NCBI GenBank assembly: GCA_964538665.1
Contig: CAZIEB010000008.1
Coordinates: 1-28,747, forward strand
Length of the DNA stretch: 28,747 nt
DNA from: JAPUDQ01 sp964538665
Lineage (GTDB): Bacteria; Patescibacteriota; Saccharimonadia; Saccharimonadales; Saccharimonadaceae
Direction of reading: 5' to 3'
The notes beneath the pieces are model-generated. The model was not told where the DNA came from. It was given only the letters and a program-made list of their open reading frames with translations, and searched no databases. Positions 1-6,023 of this stretch are shown here, in pieces (position 1 is the stretch's first letter; the number at the start of each line of letters is the position of its first letter). The translations under genes and the position numbers were made by a program.

Positions 1-78
1 GGAGGGATTCGAACCCTCGGAACCTTGCGGCTCACCGCTTTTCGAGAGCGGCCAATTCAACCACTCTTGCACCTCTCC
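1..78 (-). tRNA. tRNA-Ser (anticodon CGA), 3' end cut by window edge
   Basis: Read on the minus strand, the gene begins GGAGAGG at 78. It has a D-arm, an anticodon stem with the loop CTCGAAA (anticodon CGA, reading UCG serine codons), a long variable arm typical of serine tRNAs, and a T-arm with loop TTCGAAT. Only the first base of the 3' acceptor strand is inside the window, so the rest of the acceptor and any CCA lie outside. It is one of three serine tRNAs within about 2.2 kb. Confidence 0.93.
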
Positions 79-141
79 ACGATGCCTCAGACGTGATGTA
101 GCTAACAGACCTATTGTAGCAAACAGGGATAGGATAGACAC

Positions 142-591
142 ATGAAAACAACAGCGACAGCACTGCGAGCAGTCACGGCACGTTTCATGCGGCGACTGAT
201 GCTGATTGCGGCCATTGGCGTCGGCTTGATAGCTTTGGTGATATTTACGCTCATCGCAACCCTCGCAGCAACCCTGAGCCAGTGGTGGTGGTTGCTGCTC
301 ATACCATTCATCCCGCTTGTTTTGCTAGCTGCAGGGCTTGGGTTGCTACTATGGATTGCAACTCGACGACTATATCCTCACAGACTGACGCGGAGCCAAA
401 AAAACGCCATCGATGGATTTGCAGGCAAAATCTTCGGTGTATTGGCTGCGCTCAAGTTGCCTCTGCCTGCAAAATTTGCACTGATTGGCAAAGATATCTT
501 GCGTGGCAAACCAAGCGCGCTTATATCCGAGACTATCGACAGCACGCGCACCTTGCAGGCTGAGTTTGAGAACTTGCGGAAGGAGTTGTAG
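142..591 (+). CDS. Small membrane protein of unknown function (149 aa)
   Basis: I do not recognise this family. The protein has a basic N-terminus and two hydrophobic segments at about residues 18-44 and 47-72, the second led by Gln-Trp-Trp-Trp. A basic stretch follows (TRRLYPHRLTRSQK), then a soluble C-terminal region of about 70 residues. A two-helix membrane hairpin with a cytoplasmic tail is likely. The ATG at 142 gives the full hydrophobic segment and fits the end of tRNA-Ser upstream; only weak purine-rich sequence precedes it. The gene stands alone between a minus-strand tRNA and the repeat element at 613, so context does not suggest a role. Reading the opposite strand gives overlapping open frames without recognisable features, which I treat as shadows. 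Confidence 0.7.
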   Translation: MKTTATALRAVTARFMRRLMLIAAIGVGLIALVIFTLIATLAATLSQWWWLLLIPFIPLVLLAAGLGLLLWIATRRLYPHRLTRSQKNAIDGFAGKIFGVLAALKLPLPAKFALIGKDILRGKPSALISETIDSTRTLQAEFENLRKEL

Positions 592-612
592 GGGGTGTTG
601 CAATCGGTAGAA

Positions 613-817
613 ACCCGACACGATAGCGTCCGCCTACAGGCGGACTCTTCCGCTCGCAAAGGGTCGAAAGCAAGCTTTCGCGTTCCTTTGTTCGCTACAC
701 CGAACGTGTGACTTGCGCTGGCTACGCCATCGCGCCACACGTCGTAGCGGGACGAGGAAAACCATAGAAAAAAGACCCCGAAAAGGGATCTTTTTTCTAT
801 GGTACACCCGACACGAT
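613..817. repeat. tRNA-Arg-associated element A with 12-bp direct repeats (about 193 bp)
   Basis: The 12 bases at 806-817, which are the last part of the tRNA-Arg T-loop, T-stem and acceptor 3' strand, are repeated exactly at 613-624. Between the copies lie a conserved block at 625-655 (hairpin TCCGCC/GGCGGA followed by CTCTTCCGCTC), a variable hairpin at about 656-690, the motif TTCGCTACACCGAAC at 691-705, a third hairpin at 701-742, and a terminator reaching the tRNA CCA end. Bases 701-712 also match tRNA-Arg 819-830 exactly. The same layout recurs at the tRNA-Ser(GCU) gene (1784-1984). The spacing and repeats resemble integration at a tRNA 3' end, but no integrase or coding sequence is present. 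A non-autonomous element or a structured RNA is inferred. Confidence 0.7.
762..802 (-). terminator. Intrinsic terminator of tRNA-Arg, stem includes the CCA end
   Basis: CCATAGAAAAAAGA at 762-775 pairs with the mirror-image stretch ending CTATGG at 802, with a GC-rich top and a T-run, so it could work in both directions. The stem reaches into the encoded CCA of tRNA-Arg. Confidence 0.75.
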
Positions 818-876
818 TCGAACGTGTGACCTCCTGTACCGCAAACAGACGCTCTATCCAGCTGAGCTACGGGTGC
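800..876 (-). tRNA. tRNA-Arg (anticodon GCG), CCA encoded
   Basis: On the minus strand the acceptor is GCACCCG paired with CGGGTGT (a G-U pair at position 1-72), followed by discriminator A and encoded CCA. The anticodon stem is CTGT/ACAG with loop TTGCGGT, giving anticodon GCG, and the T-loop is TTCGAAT. Most bacteria read CGU/CGC/CGA with an ACG anticodon edited to inosine; a GCG anticodon reads CGC and CGU directly. The 77-nt length and all arms are normal. Confidence 0.93.
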
Positions 877-928
877 ATAGCAAAACAACAGGGGTAATTA
901 TACCAAGATATTCGAGATAGTACAACGA

Positions 929-1720
929 CTAAAAACGCAGGCGGCGGGTCATCGCGTCGAGCAAATCGCGTTTGTAGGTCTGCATCGGTATACGCGAGCC
1001 CAGGATGGCGATGATATCATCGCCATATTCGGTCGGGAAAAAGATCTCTAGCGGTGGCATAAATCGTTTGAGCGGAATCATTTTGATATAAAACATTGAG
1101 CCCTCTTGTACGACCGCAAATGCTCGGAAGCCCTCGAGAGGGTATTGTTTTTCTTGTACGCTCAGTCCGGCGGTGTCGAGGCGGTATTGGAGCTGTCGAG
1201 GCGGTTTGGAGCTTAGGAGCATGACCGATACTGCCATCACAATGATAAGTACCGCAAACGACCACAGATCTAGCAAAAATACAGCTACAATTGCCGCAAG
1301 GACTGCGACGACGGAGAGACCAACATACCACGCGGGTGATTTGTCATAGTGCACCGACTCTGATGCCTCCCACTGTAGTGTCGGCAGCTCTTTTGGCGGC
1401 TGCGCGGGTGTTTGGAGCTGCTCATCTGAGGGTTGGGGCGTCTCAGACGCCTGAGGCACGGCTTCGGGCTGATCATCAACTGATTGATTGTGGTTCTCCT
1501 GCGCTTCAGGGGTATCTAATGGCGCAGACTCAGGAGTGCTTGGCTCAACTGGAAGCTGAGGCGGGCTCTCAACAAGTGATGGAGCCGCGGGTGGCAACAC
1601 GGGCTCAGTAGGTTGTGGCACAGCCGCAGGCGCTTGTGGAACGGGTTGTTCGGCTGGCGGCGGGGTGACTTGAGGTGCCTGAGGCGGTTGCGGCGATTCT
1701 TGCGGCATGCGTGGATCCAT
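929..1720 (-). CDS. Proline-rich membrane protein of unknown function (263 aa)
   Basis: Residues 1 to about 115 form a low-complexity Pro/Gln/Ala/Glu-rich N-terminal tail. Two hydrophobic helices follow at about 132-150 and 152-168, joined by a very short turn (VFLLDLWSFAV). A compact C-terminal domain of about 90 residues then alternates beta-like hydrophobic stretches with basic residues and ends in RRLRF. The tail and C-terminal domain would lie on the same side of the membrane. I do not recognise a function; the layout resembles small PH-like-domain membrane proteins, but I cannot confirm that. The ATG at 1720 lies only 9 nt after a TATACT box, suggesting a leaderless message. An internal ATG four codons later is an alternative start. 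Confidence 0.75.
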   Translation of the reverse strand: MDPRMPQESPQPPQAPQVTPPPAEQPVPQAPAAVPQPTEPVLPPAAPSLVESPPQLPVEPSTPESAPLDTPEAQENHNQSVDDQPEAVPQASETPQPSDEQLQTPAQPPKELPTLQWEASESVHYDKSPAWYVGLSVVAVLAAIVAVFLLDLWSFAVLIIVMAVSVMLLSSKPPRQLQYRLDTAGLSVQEKQYPLEGFRAFAVVQEGSMFYIKMIPLKRFMPPLEIFFPTEYGDDIIAILGSRIPMQTYKRDLLDAMTRRLRF

Positions 1721-1729
1721 AATGTATTT

Positions 1730-1735
1730 AGTATA
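1730..1735 (-). promoter_or_regulatory. -10 box of the 929-1720 gene
   Basis: TATACT on the minus strand, 9 nt before the ATG at 1720. No clear -35 is visible. Transcription would start within about 3 nt of the start codon, leaving no room for a ribosome binding site. Confidence 0.55.
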
Positions 1736-1783
1736 GCACTAGCGAATTGACGATAAAATAGCTGTGGTTTTTGACTAAGTTTT

Positions 1784-1984
1784 AGGAGGAGAGATATCGT
1801 CCGCCAGTTGGCGGACTCTTCCGCTCATTTACGAAAAAATGTAAACACTTTTTCGTTTCATTCGCTGCACCGAACTTCTCGCCAACCAGCTTTGCTGGTT
1901 TCGCGAGAGTTCAAATCTCACCACATCAAGATTAAAAAATGACCGCGATGGGTCATTTTTTAATCTTGGCGGAGGAGGAGAGAT
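1784..1984. repeat. tRNA-Ser(GCU)-associated element B with 12-bp direct repeats (about 189 bp)
   Basis: AGGAGGAGAGAT at 1784-1795 repeats the tRNA-Ser 3' part at 1973-1984. The unit has the same order of parts as element A at 613-817. The block at 1796-1826 matches A's 625-655 except in the hairpin loop and one or two bases. A variable hairpin (CGAAAAA/TTTTTCG) follows, then TTCGCTGCACCGAAC at 1861-1875, a long hairpin at 1872-1912, and a terminator. Bases 1871-1882 resemble the T-stem of this particular tRNA with one extra base, and 1902-1919 carry its T-arm in inverted orientation with one mismatch. No coding sequence is present. Confidence 0.7.
1927..1968 (-). terminator. Intrinsic terminator of the tRNA-Ser operon
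   Basis: An 18-bp perfect stem: 1927-1944 pairs with 1951-1968, with loop GCGATG. An A-run and a T-run sit on the two sides, so it could act on either strand. On the minus strand it begins at the last bases of the tRNA-Ser(GCU) CCA end, as the tRNA-Arg terminator does. Confidence 0.78.
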
Positions 1985-2059
1985 TCGAACTCTCGCGGGA
2001 GATTGCTCCCCCCTACAGCTTTAGCAAAGCCGCCCCTTCAGCCACTTGGGTACTCCTCC
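1967..2059 (-). tRNA. tRNA-Ser (anticodon GCU), CCA encoded
   Basis: The minus strand begins GGAGGAG at 2059, pairing with CTCCTCC, followed by discriminator G and encoded CCA ending at 1967. The anticodon loop is TTGCTAA (anticodon GCT, reading AGC/AGU), and there is a long variable arm with a GGGGGGAG stem. It lies 41 bp downstream of tRNA-Ser(UGA), probably in one transcript. Confidence 0.94.
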
Positions 2060-2100
2060 GTGTCACTTCGACACGCTGGGCTGATTTATTGTAACACGCG

Positions 2101-2190
2101 TGGCGGAGAGGGCGAGATTCGAACTCGCGGTACCGTTGCCGATACAACAGTTTTCAAGACTGCCGCCTTAAACCACTCGGCCACCTCTCC
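2101..2190 (-). tRNA. tRNA-Ser (anticodon UGA), CCA encoded
   Basis: The minus strand begins GGAGAGG at 2190. The anticodon loop is CTTGAAA (anticodon TGA, reading UCA and, by wobble, other UCN codons). A long variable arm, a T-arm with loop TTCGAAT and encoded GCCA ending at 2101 complete the gene. A TATAAT box at 2270-2275 on the same strand could be the promoter of the two-tRNA operon. Confidence 0.94.
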
Positions 2191-2197
2191 AGATAAA

Positions 2198-2266
2198 GAG
2201 ATGGGGCGAGACGTGATAGCGACATCCCGTGAAAGGTTAGTGGCTACCGTCGTGGCGCCCCATCTC
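2198..2266 (-). other. Long hairpin between comF-like gene and tRNA-Ser
   Basis: GAGATGGGGCG at 2198-2208 is an exact reverse complement of 2256-2266 (11 bp). Inside, further pairing is possible (GACG/CGTC and GGTAGC/GCTATC), giving a rod of about 69 nt. On the minus strand it follows the ComF-family stop codon and precedes tRNA-Ser(UGA), with only CTCTTTATCT after it, which makes a poor terminator tail. It could be a terminator, a structured leader of the tRNA transcript or a small RNA. I see no match to a known RNA by eye. Confidence 0.5.
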
Positions 2267-2280
2267 GACATTATATTTTA

Positions 2281-2967
2281 TCAGAGGTCGTGAGAATGGT
2301 CGAGAGGTTGACGGGCGATGATAGCGGCGTAGACAGTCGCGGAGCCGGCAGCTTGGAGAGCATCTACACCAGCACGTAGGGTCGCTCCAGTCGTGTAGAT
2401 ATCGTCTATGAGAAGTACCGGCGTCTCAGGATCGGGAGAAGCGTCTACACGAAATGCATCTTGCTGGTTTTTGAGTCTATCGACCCGTTTGAGGCCTCTT
2501 TGCGACCGCTGAGTTGCTCGAGAGAGCAGTGGGACGACCTGCAATCCACGTCGAGCCGCAAATCGCGTAGCAACGAGCTGCATGTGATCGTGGCCGCGCT
2601 GACGACGATGGTTGGCGATATCTGGTACATACGTCACGATAGTATCGAGGGGAAGCTCCGCGATACGTGCATCGAGCAATTCTGCGAGTCTGTCGGCGGC
2701 CTCATGCACATGGTCGAATTTATAGAGGTCGATCAACTTCTTTAAGCCGCCCGTACGCTGAGAGACAACCCAGCACATCTGCGCACGAAGCCCAGCTCGA
2801 CACCCGCTGCAGATATTGCTCCCAGGGGTTGGCTGTAGGCACTCCACACACTGCAAAAAAGGCTCATCAATGATGTCAAATCTACAACTTTGGCACAAAA
2901 TTGCGTTTTTAACACCGCAAGAGCAACAGATATGTGGTGCAATGAGGCCTAAAAGCCTATCAATCAT
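2281..2967 (-). CDS. ComF-family phosphoribosyltransferase-like protein
   Basis: This 228-aa protein has the two parts expected of ComF proteins. An N-terminal zinc-ribbon-like region carries cysteines at about 14/15/17, 25/28, 40/43 and 53/56. A type I phosphoribosyltransferase domain follows, with the PRPP-binding loop VLLIDDIYTTGAT at about 185-197 and an upstream YVPD strand. Members of this family are needed for DNA uptake in naturally competent bacteria, where ComF is thought to act in the cytoplasm with the translocation apparatus; the reaction, if any, is unknown. Length and domain order are normal. The gene diverges from hsp20. Its presence hints at DNA import, but no other competence gene is in this window. 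Confidence 0.88.
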   Translation of the reverse strand: MIDRLLGLIAPHICCSCGVKNAILCQSCRFDIIDEPFLQCVECLQPTPGSNICSGCRAGLRAQMCWVVSQRTGGLKKLIDLYKFDHVHEAADRLAELLDARIAELPLDTIVTYVPDIANHRRQRGHDHMQLVATRFAARRGLQVVPLLSRATQRSQRGLKRVDRLKNQQDAFRVDASPDPETPVLLIDDIYTTGATLRAGVDALQAAGSATVYAAIIARQPLDHSHDL

Positions 2968-2998
2968 TGTAGTTTTTACGTTTCACTAGGTCCTATTA

Positions 2999-3028
2999 TT
3001 GCAGAATATTGACAATTTCGGATATACT
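2999..3028 (+). promoter_or_regulatory. Promoter of the Hsp20 gene
   Basis: TTGCAG at 2999-3004, an 18-bp spacer, then TATACT at 3023-3028. Transcription from about 3035 rules out the GTG at 3031 as start and favours the ATG at 3070. Confidence 0.55.
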
Positions 3029-3069
3029 TAGTGGGACAGTTTATTGGAATCTATCGAAGTGGAGGATAT

Positions 3070-3546
3070 ATGGTGCGAGGACATAAACAAAACGACGATC
3101 TTTTGATGGAAGACGAGCTCGCTGCTGCGTTTCTGACAGACGAAGATCCAGTGGTGACGAACGATCAACCCGCCAGCCAACCAGCTGACGACACATGGGA
3201 TGAAAACGAACAGGAAGATTTGCCAGGGCAGTTGGCAGTCGATGTCTACGAGACTGACGAACGATTGGTCGTCAAAGCTCGTACAGCCGGCGTCAACAAA
3301 TCAGACCTCGATGTCAGTATTTCTGATGGCATCTTAACGATTAGCGGGACGCTCTCAAGTGGTGATGACTCTGTCGCGACCCACTGGCACGTCCAGGAAT
3401 GCTACTGGGGCGAATTTAGCCGCACGTTGGCATTGCCAGTACAGGTCAAAGAAGACGAGGTAGAAGCCGTGCTCAAAGATGGTGTTCTGACGATTGGCTT
3501 TACCAAGGTCAAGCAAGAGCAGGCTCGCAAGATCGAAATTATGTAA
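3070..3546 (+). CDS. Hsp20/alpha-crystallin small heat-shock protein
   Basis: Small heat-shock proteins bind unfolding proteins in the cytoplasm without ATP and hold them for refolding. The 158-aa product has an acidic disordered N-terminal arm (about 1-52), then an alpha-crystallin domain at about 54-150 containing DLDVSISDGILTISG and the closing GVLTIGFTK strand, and a short KIEIM tail. The tail may serve as the C-terminal I-x-I-type contact. I place the start at the ATG at 3070 because a strong GTGGAGG ribosome site lies 4 nt upstream; an in-frame GTG at 3031 would add 13 residues but falls ahead of the predicted transcription start. A terminator follows at 3567. No CIRCE-like repeat was seen. 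Confidence 0.93.
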   Translation: MVRGHKQNDDLLMEDELAAAFLTDEDPVVTNDQPASQPADDTWDENEQEDLPGQLAVDVYETDERLVVKARTAGVNKSDLDVSISDGILTISGTLSSGDDSVATHWHVQECYWGEFSRTLALPVQVKEDEVEAVLKDGVLTIGFTKVKQEQARKIEIM

Positions 3547-3566
3547 TCGACACTAGCCGCAAACTA

Positions 3567-3596
3567 AATCGCTCCCGTGTATGGGAGCGATTTTTT
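3567..3596 (+). terminator. Rho-independent terminator after Hsp20
   Basis: ATCGCTCCC / GGGAGCGAT with loop GTGTAT, followed by six T. It sits between convergent genes, so it may also stop pilin-array transcripts, though the T-run on that side is weak. Confidence 0.88.
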
Positions 3597-3612
3597 GATG
3601 TACGAGTGTAGT

Positions 3613-4014
3613 CTACTGCGCCGAGAGGTTTGTGACGACGAAGTTGACGGCAGCAAAGGCAAGAATCGCGACAACGATACCGACGATCGCATACAGGATC
3701 GTGTTTTTTGCGCTGGTGACAGCTGATTGGTCACCACCTGATACCACGTAGCGGATACCGCCGATGATAAGCATGATCACTGATACCGCACCGACGATGT
3801 AGAGCAAGATGTTTGTGACTGTCTTGAAGACACCGCTTTCACCGAATAGCTCTGTTGGCTGATCGCGTCCTTGGGCGCTGGCTGAACCTTCGCGGATACC
3901 CTGGTCAAACTGTGCGCTCACAGTATCGACAGGGGATACCACAAAACCAAGCAGCAGTGCAGCAACTGGCACAAGTAGCAGTCCTCTCATAATTTTTGTG
4001 ATGGTTTTTGTCAT
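3613..4014 (-). CDS. T4SS pilin-like protein 1 of 6
   Basis: This 133-aa protein has a signal peptide (about 1-34, cleavage near VSA-Q), a short polar stretch, and two hydrophobic helices at about 66-86 and 106-128. The loop between them carries the array's shared motif: GGIRY, then SGGD, then AKNTI. This is the TrbC/VirB2-like T4SS pilin layout found in CPR genomes; after cleavage, two helices with a small loop would pack into a filament or membrane ring. A good ribosome site (AAGGAG, 5 nt before ATG) is present. It is the last of six paralogues, 79 bp after pilin 2. The ectodomain is cysteine-free, like pilin 2. Confidence 0.82.
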   Translation of the reverse strand: MTKTITKIMRGLLLVPVAALLLGFVVSPVDTVSAQFDQGIREGSASAQGRDQPTELFGESGVFKTVTNILLYIVGAVSVIMLIIGGIRYVVSGGDQSAVTSAKNTILYAIVGIVVAILAFAAVNFVVTNLSAQ

Positions 4015-4093
4015 AGTGTCTCCTTTTTGACCTATAAACTGTTTATGTACCTAGTTATATCAAAATATAACGCTTATGTATAGGGCTAACCTA

Positions 4094-4492
4094 TCAAGTC
4101 GCGGCAATATTGTCGACAATCCAGTTGACGATCGCAAATGCCAGGATTGCGACGACGACGCCGATGACCGCATACAGAATCGTGTTTTTTGCACTGCTAA
4201 TAGAGGTTGAGTCGCCGTTACTCGTCACGTATTTGAGACCTCCGATGATGATCATGATGACCGCGATGACACCGATGAGGTAGAGCAGTATGTTAATAAC
4301 CGAGCGGAGAAACTCTGGGAGAGTGATAGTGTTGTCGTCACCTCCGACAGCGCTTACTCCTTCTTTTGCTTGTTCGGCAGTACTTGCAAGATAAAGCAAG
4401 CTACTGTCGGTTGCCGACGCAGCGAGCGGCACGGCAGCGATACCGAACGCACAGACTGCGACAGCGAGTAAGATTTTTGTAAATATATTCAT
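4094..4492 (-). CDS. T4SS pilin-like protein 2 of 6
   Basis: This 132-aa product has a signal peptide (about 1-27, ending ASA), an ectodomain of about 35 residues, and two helices at about 65-84 and 105-128. The loop motif is GGLKY, SNGD, AKNTI, nearly the same as in pilins 1 and 3, so these three are the closest relatives in the array. No strong ribosome site precedes the ATG at 4492; a TATACC stretch lies about 13 nt upstream and could be a -10 box. Role inferred from the family: subunit of a conjugation- or secretion-type pilus. Confidence 0.82.
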   Translation of the reverse strand: MNIFTKILLAVAVCAFGIAAVPLAASATDSSLLYLASTAEQAKEGVSAVGGDDNTITLPEFLRSVINILLYLIGVIAVIMIIIGGLKYVTSNGDSTSISSAKNTILYAVIGVVVAILAFAIVNWIVDNIAAT

Positions 4493-4569
4493 AGGACTAA
4501 TGGTATACCAATTATGCGGATGTATGCAACTTAGTTTGCGACAGGCACACCGGGGCGCGCGAGATTTGG

Positions 4570-5037
4570 CTACTGTGGTGTTGAATTTTCGGTATCTCCA
4601 TCTTCGCCCTGTGATTGCTGCTGTGAAGACTCTCCATCTTCCGATCCACTACCAGCCGCCTGGAACTGCTCGAGTACAAAGTTGACAATCGCAAACGACA
4701 TGATTGCGACGGCAAGCCCAATGACGGCGTAGAGTATCGTATTTTTTGCGCTACTGATAGAACTAGAGTCACCATTGCTGGTCGCATATTTGATACCGCC
4801 GATAATGATCATGATGACCGCGATGATACCGGCAAAAAATATCATAAGTCTTATGACAACGCCGATAATAGCTGTCAGCTCGCTATTTGCGCCGCCGCCG
4901 CAAATGCCTGTTGTGTCGCCATTACACGCTTCGTTCGGGAATACATTGACTGCGCCAACAGGGACGCTCAAGAAAGCCGCTACCATTAGAGCGCTTACCA
5001 CGGCTACAATCGGTATGTTCATTAGAAACTTACTCAT
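4570..5037 (-). CDS. T4SS pilin-like protein 3 of 6, with hydrophilic C-terminal tail
   Basis: This 155-aa product has a signal peptide (about 1-29), an ectodomain with two cysteines (about 38 and 46), helices at about 56-80 and 100-123, and the loop motif GGIKY, SNGD, AKNTI. Unlike its neighbours it ends in a 30-residue Gln/Ser/Glu/Asp-rich tail, which would project from the end of helix 2 and might contact a partner. A strong ribosome site (AAGGAG) precedes the ATG. It lies 25 bp after pilin 4, in the same direction, so co-transcription is likely. Confidence 0.82.
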   Translation of the reverse strand: MSKFLMNIPIVAVVSALMVAAFLSVPVGAVNVFPNEACNGDTTGICGGGANSELTAIIGVVIRLMIFFAGIIAVIMIIIGGIKYATSNGDSSSISSAKNTILYAVIGLAVAIMSFAIVNFVLEQFQAAGSGSEDGESSQQQSQGEDGDTENSTPQ

Positions 5038-5062
5038 GTAAAATTCTCCTTCTATTTCTAGT

Positions 5063-5344
5063 CTACACTAGCCCCGTTACAACTCGCACGATTACAAATG
5101 CGCTCATTACCACCACGAGACCTATGATTGCATACAATATGGTATCCTTTGCTTTTGATGCCTCTTGTGGGTTGCCTGATGAGAGAGAGTACTTGATGCC
5201 ACCTACTATCACAAAGATGACTGCCACTATACCTGCGATTGCAAGTACGCCGTTGTATATATTCTCAACCTGCGCCGAATCTAGACGAGGCTTCGGAATG
5301 GCATTGGTTTGAAGTGCCGCAACTAGTTCGTAGGGGAGTCTCAT
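5063..5344 (-). CDS. T4SS pilin-like protein 4 of 6, short, no signal peptide
   Basis: This 93-aa product is the shortest of the array. It starts with about 28 polar residues and has no signal peptide, then two helices at about 29-48 and 69-91 around the shared loop (GGIKY, SSGN, AKDTI). The absence of a leader peptide could mean that it stays in the inner membrane as an assembly or anchoring subunit, or that the true start is missing. It begins 4 nt after the end of pilin 5, with no visible ribosome site, which suggests translational coupling. Confidence 0.75.
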   Translation of the reverse strand: MRLPYELVAALQTNAIPKPRLDSAQVENIYNGVLAIAGIVAVIFVIVGGIKYSLSSGNPQEASKAKDTILYAIIGLVVVMSAFVIVRVVTGLV

Positions 5345-5348
5345 ATGA

Positions 5349-6023
5349 TTAGTTTATCAAACCTTGTACGTACCATACGATGGCCGTCGATATCAAGGCG
5401 ATGAATAACCCGCCGATGGCCTGAGTGATAGTCGTCTTTGCGTTTGATATGCCACTCGGGTCACCTTGGCTCTTCATATACTTAAACCCGCCCCAGATGA
5501 TGAATATTGCAGCCCCATATGCTGCAACAGCGAGCAGCCATCGAATCATATTGAGCACGATTATCCAGATGTCATTGAGTTGTGTAATTTGTGGCCCGTA
5601 TTCATCGCACTGCAGACCGTTATTCCATGCAGGAAAGCCCAGAAGGGTGCTGCTACATTCGGATATGTTCTCGTTGTCGTTTGCAGTTTCCGACTGCAGC
5701 GCAAAAGCTCTCTCCACGCCTTGAATAATTTGCCCCCTCATACTGTCTAGATTGTATGGCTCGAGGGCGGGCGACGATAGAATACAGTCAGCAACCCCAG
5801 CACCCGTAGTATTACCCGATATTTGAGCGCATTGATTGGCTCGGCCGACAAATGCTTGCTCGCATGTTCGGTCACCGTCGCACACGCTACGACCGAGCTC
5901 GATGAGGACCCGTCCTTGCGTACCCGGATCATCATCGGTGATGCCGGCATGGACAGAGGGTGCACTAAACAAAGCTAGCGCAACCACGACGCCTAGCATC
6001 ACGCCAATGGAGCTAATTTTCAT
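5349..6023 (-). CDS. T4SS pilin-like protein 5 of 6, with cysteine-rich ectodomain
   Basis: At 224 aa this is the largest paralogue. A signal peptide (about 1-26, VHA-G) is followed by an ectodomain of about 120 residues with six cysteines (about 48, 54, 65, 80, 123, 139), enough for three disulfides. Two helices follow at about 152-178 and 198-219, with loop motif GGFKY, SQGD, AKTTI. The large extra domain suggests a special surface-exposed role such as a tip or adhesion subunit; this is inference. Its start overlaps the stop of pilin 6 by four bases (ATGA). Confidence 0.8.
   Translation of the reverse strand: MKISSIGVMLGVVVALALFSAPSVHAGITDDDPGTQGRVLIELGRSVCDGDRTCEQAFVGRANQCAQISGNTTGAGVADCILSSPALEPYNLDSMRGQIIQGVERAFALQSETANDNENISECSSTLLGFPAWNNGLQCDEYGPQITQLNDIWIIVLNMIRWLLAVAAYGAAIFIIWGGFKYMKSQGDPSGISNAKTTITQAIGGLFIALISTAIVWYVQGLIN

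Noticed and set aside
378..740. Minus-strand frame opposite the 142-591 gene
   Set aside because: It runs antisense through a membrane-protein gene and into the tRNA-linked repeat; no domain or ribosome site.
2003..2293. Plus-strand frame over two serine tRNAs
   Set aside because: It is read through tRNA genes on the other strand and has no protein-like features.
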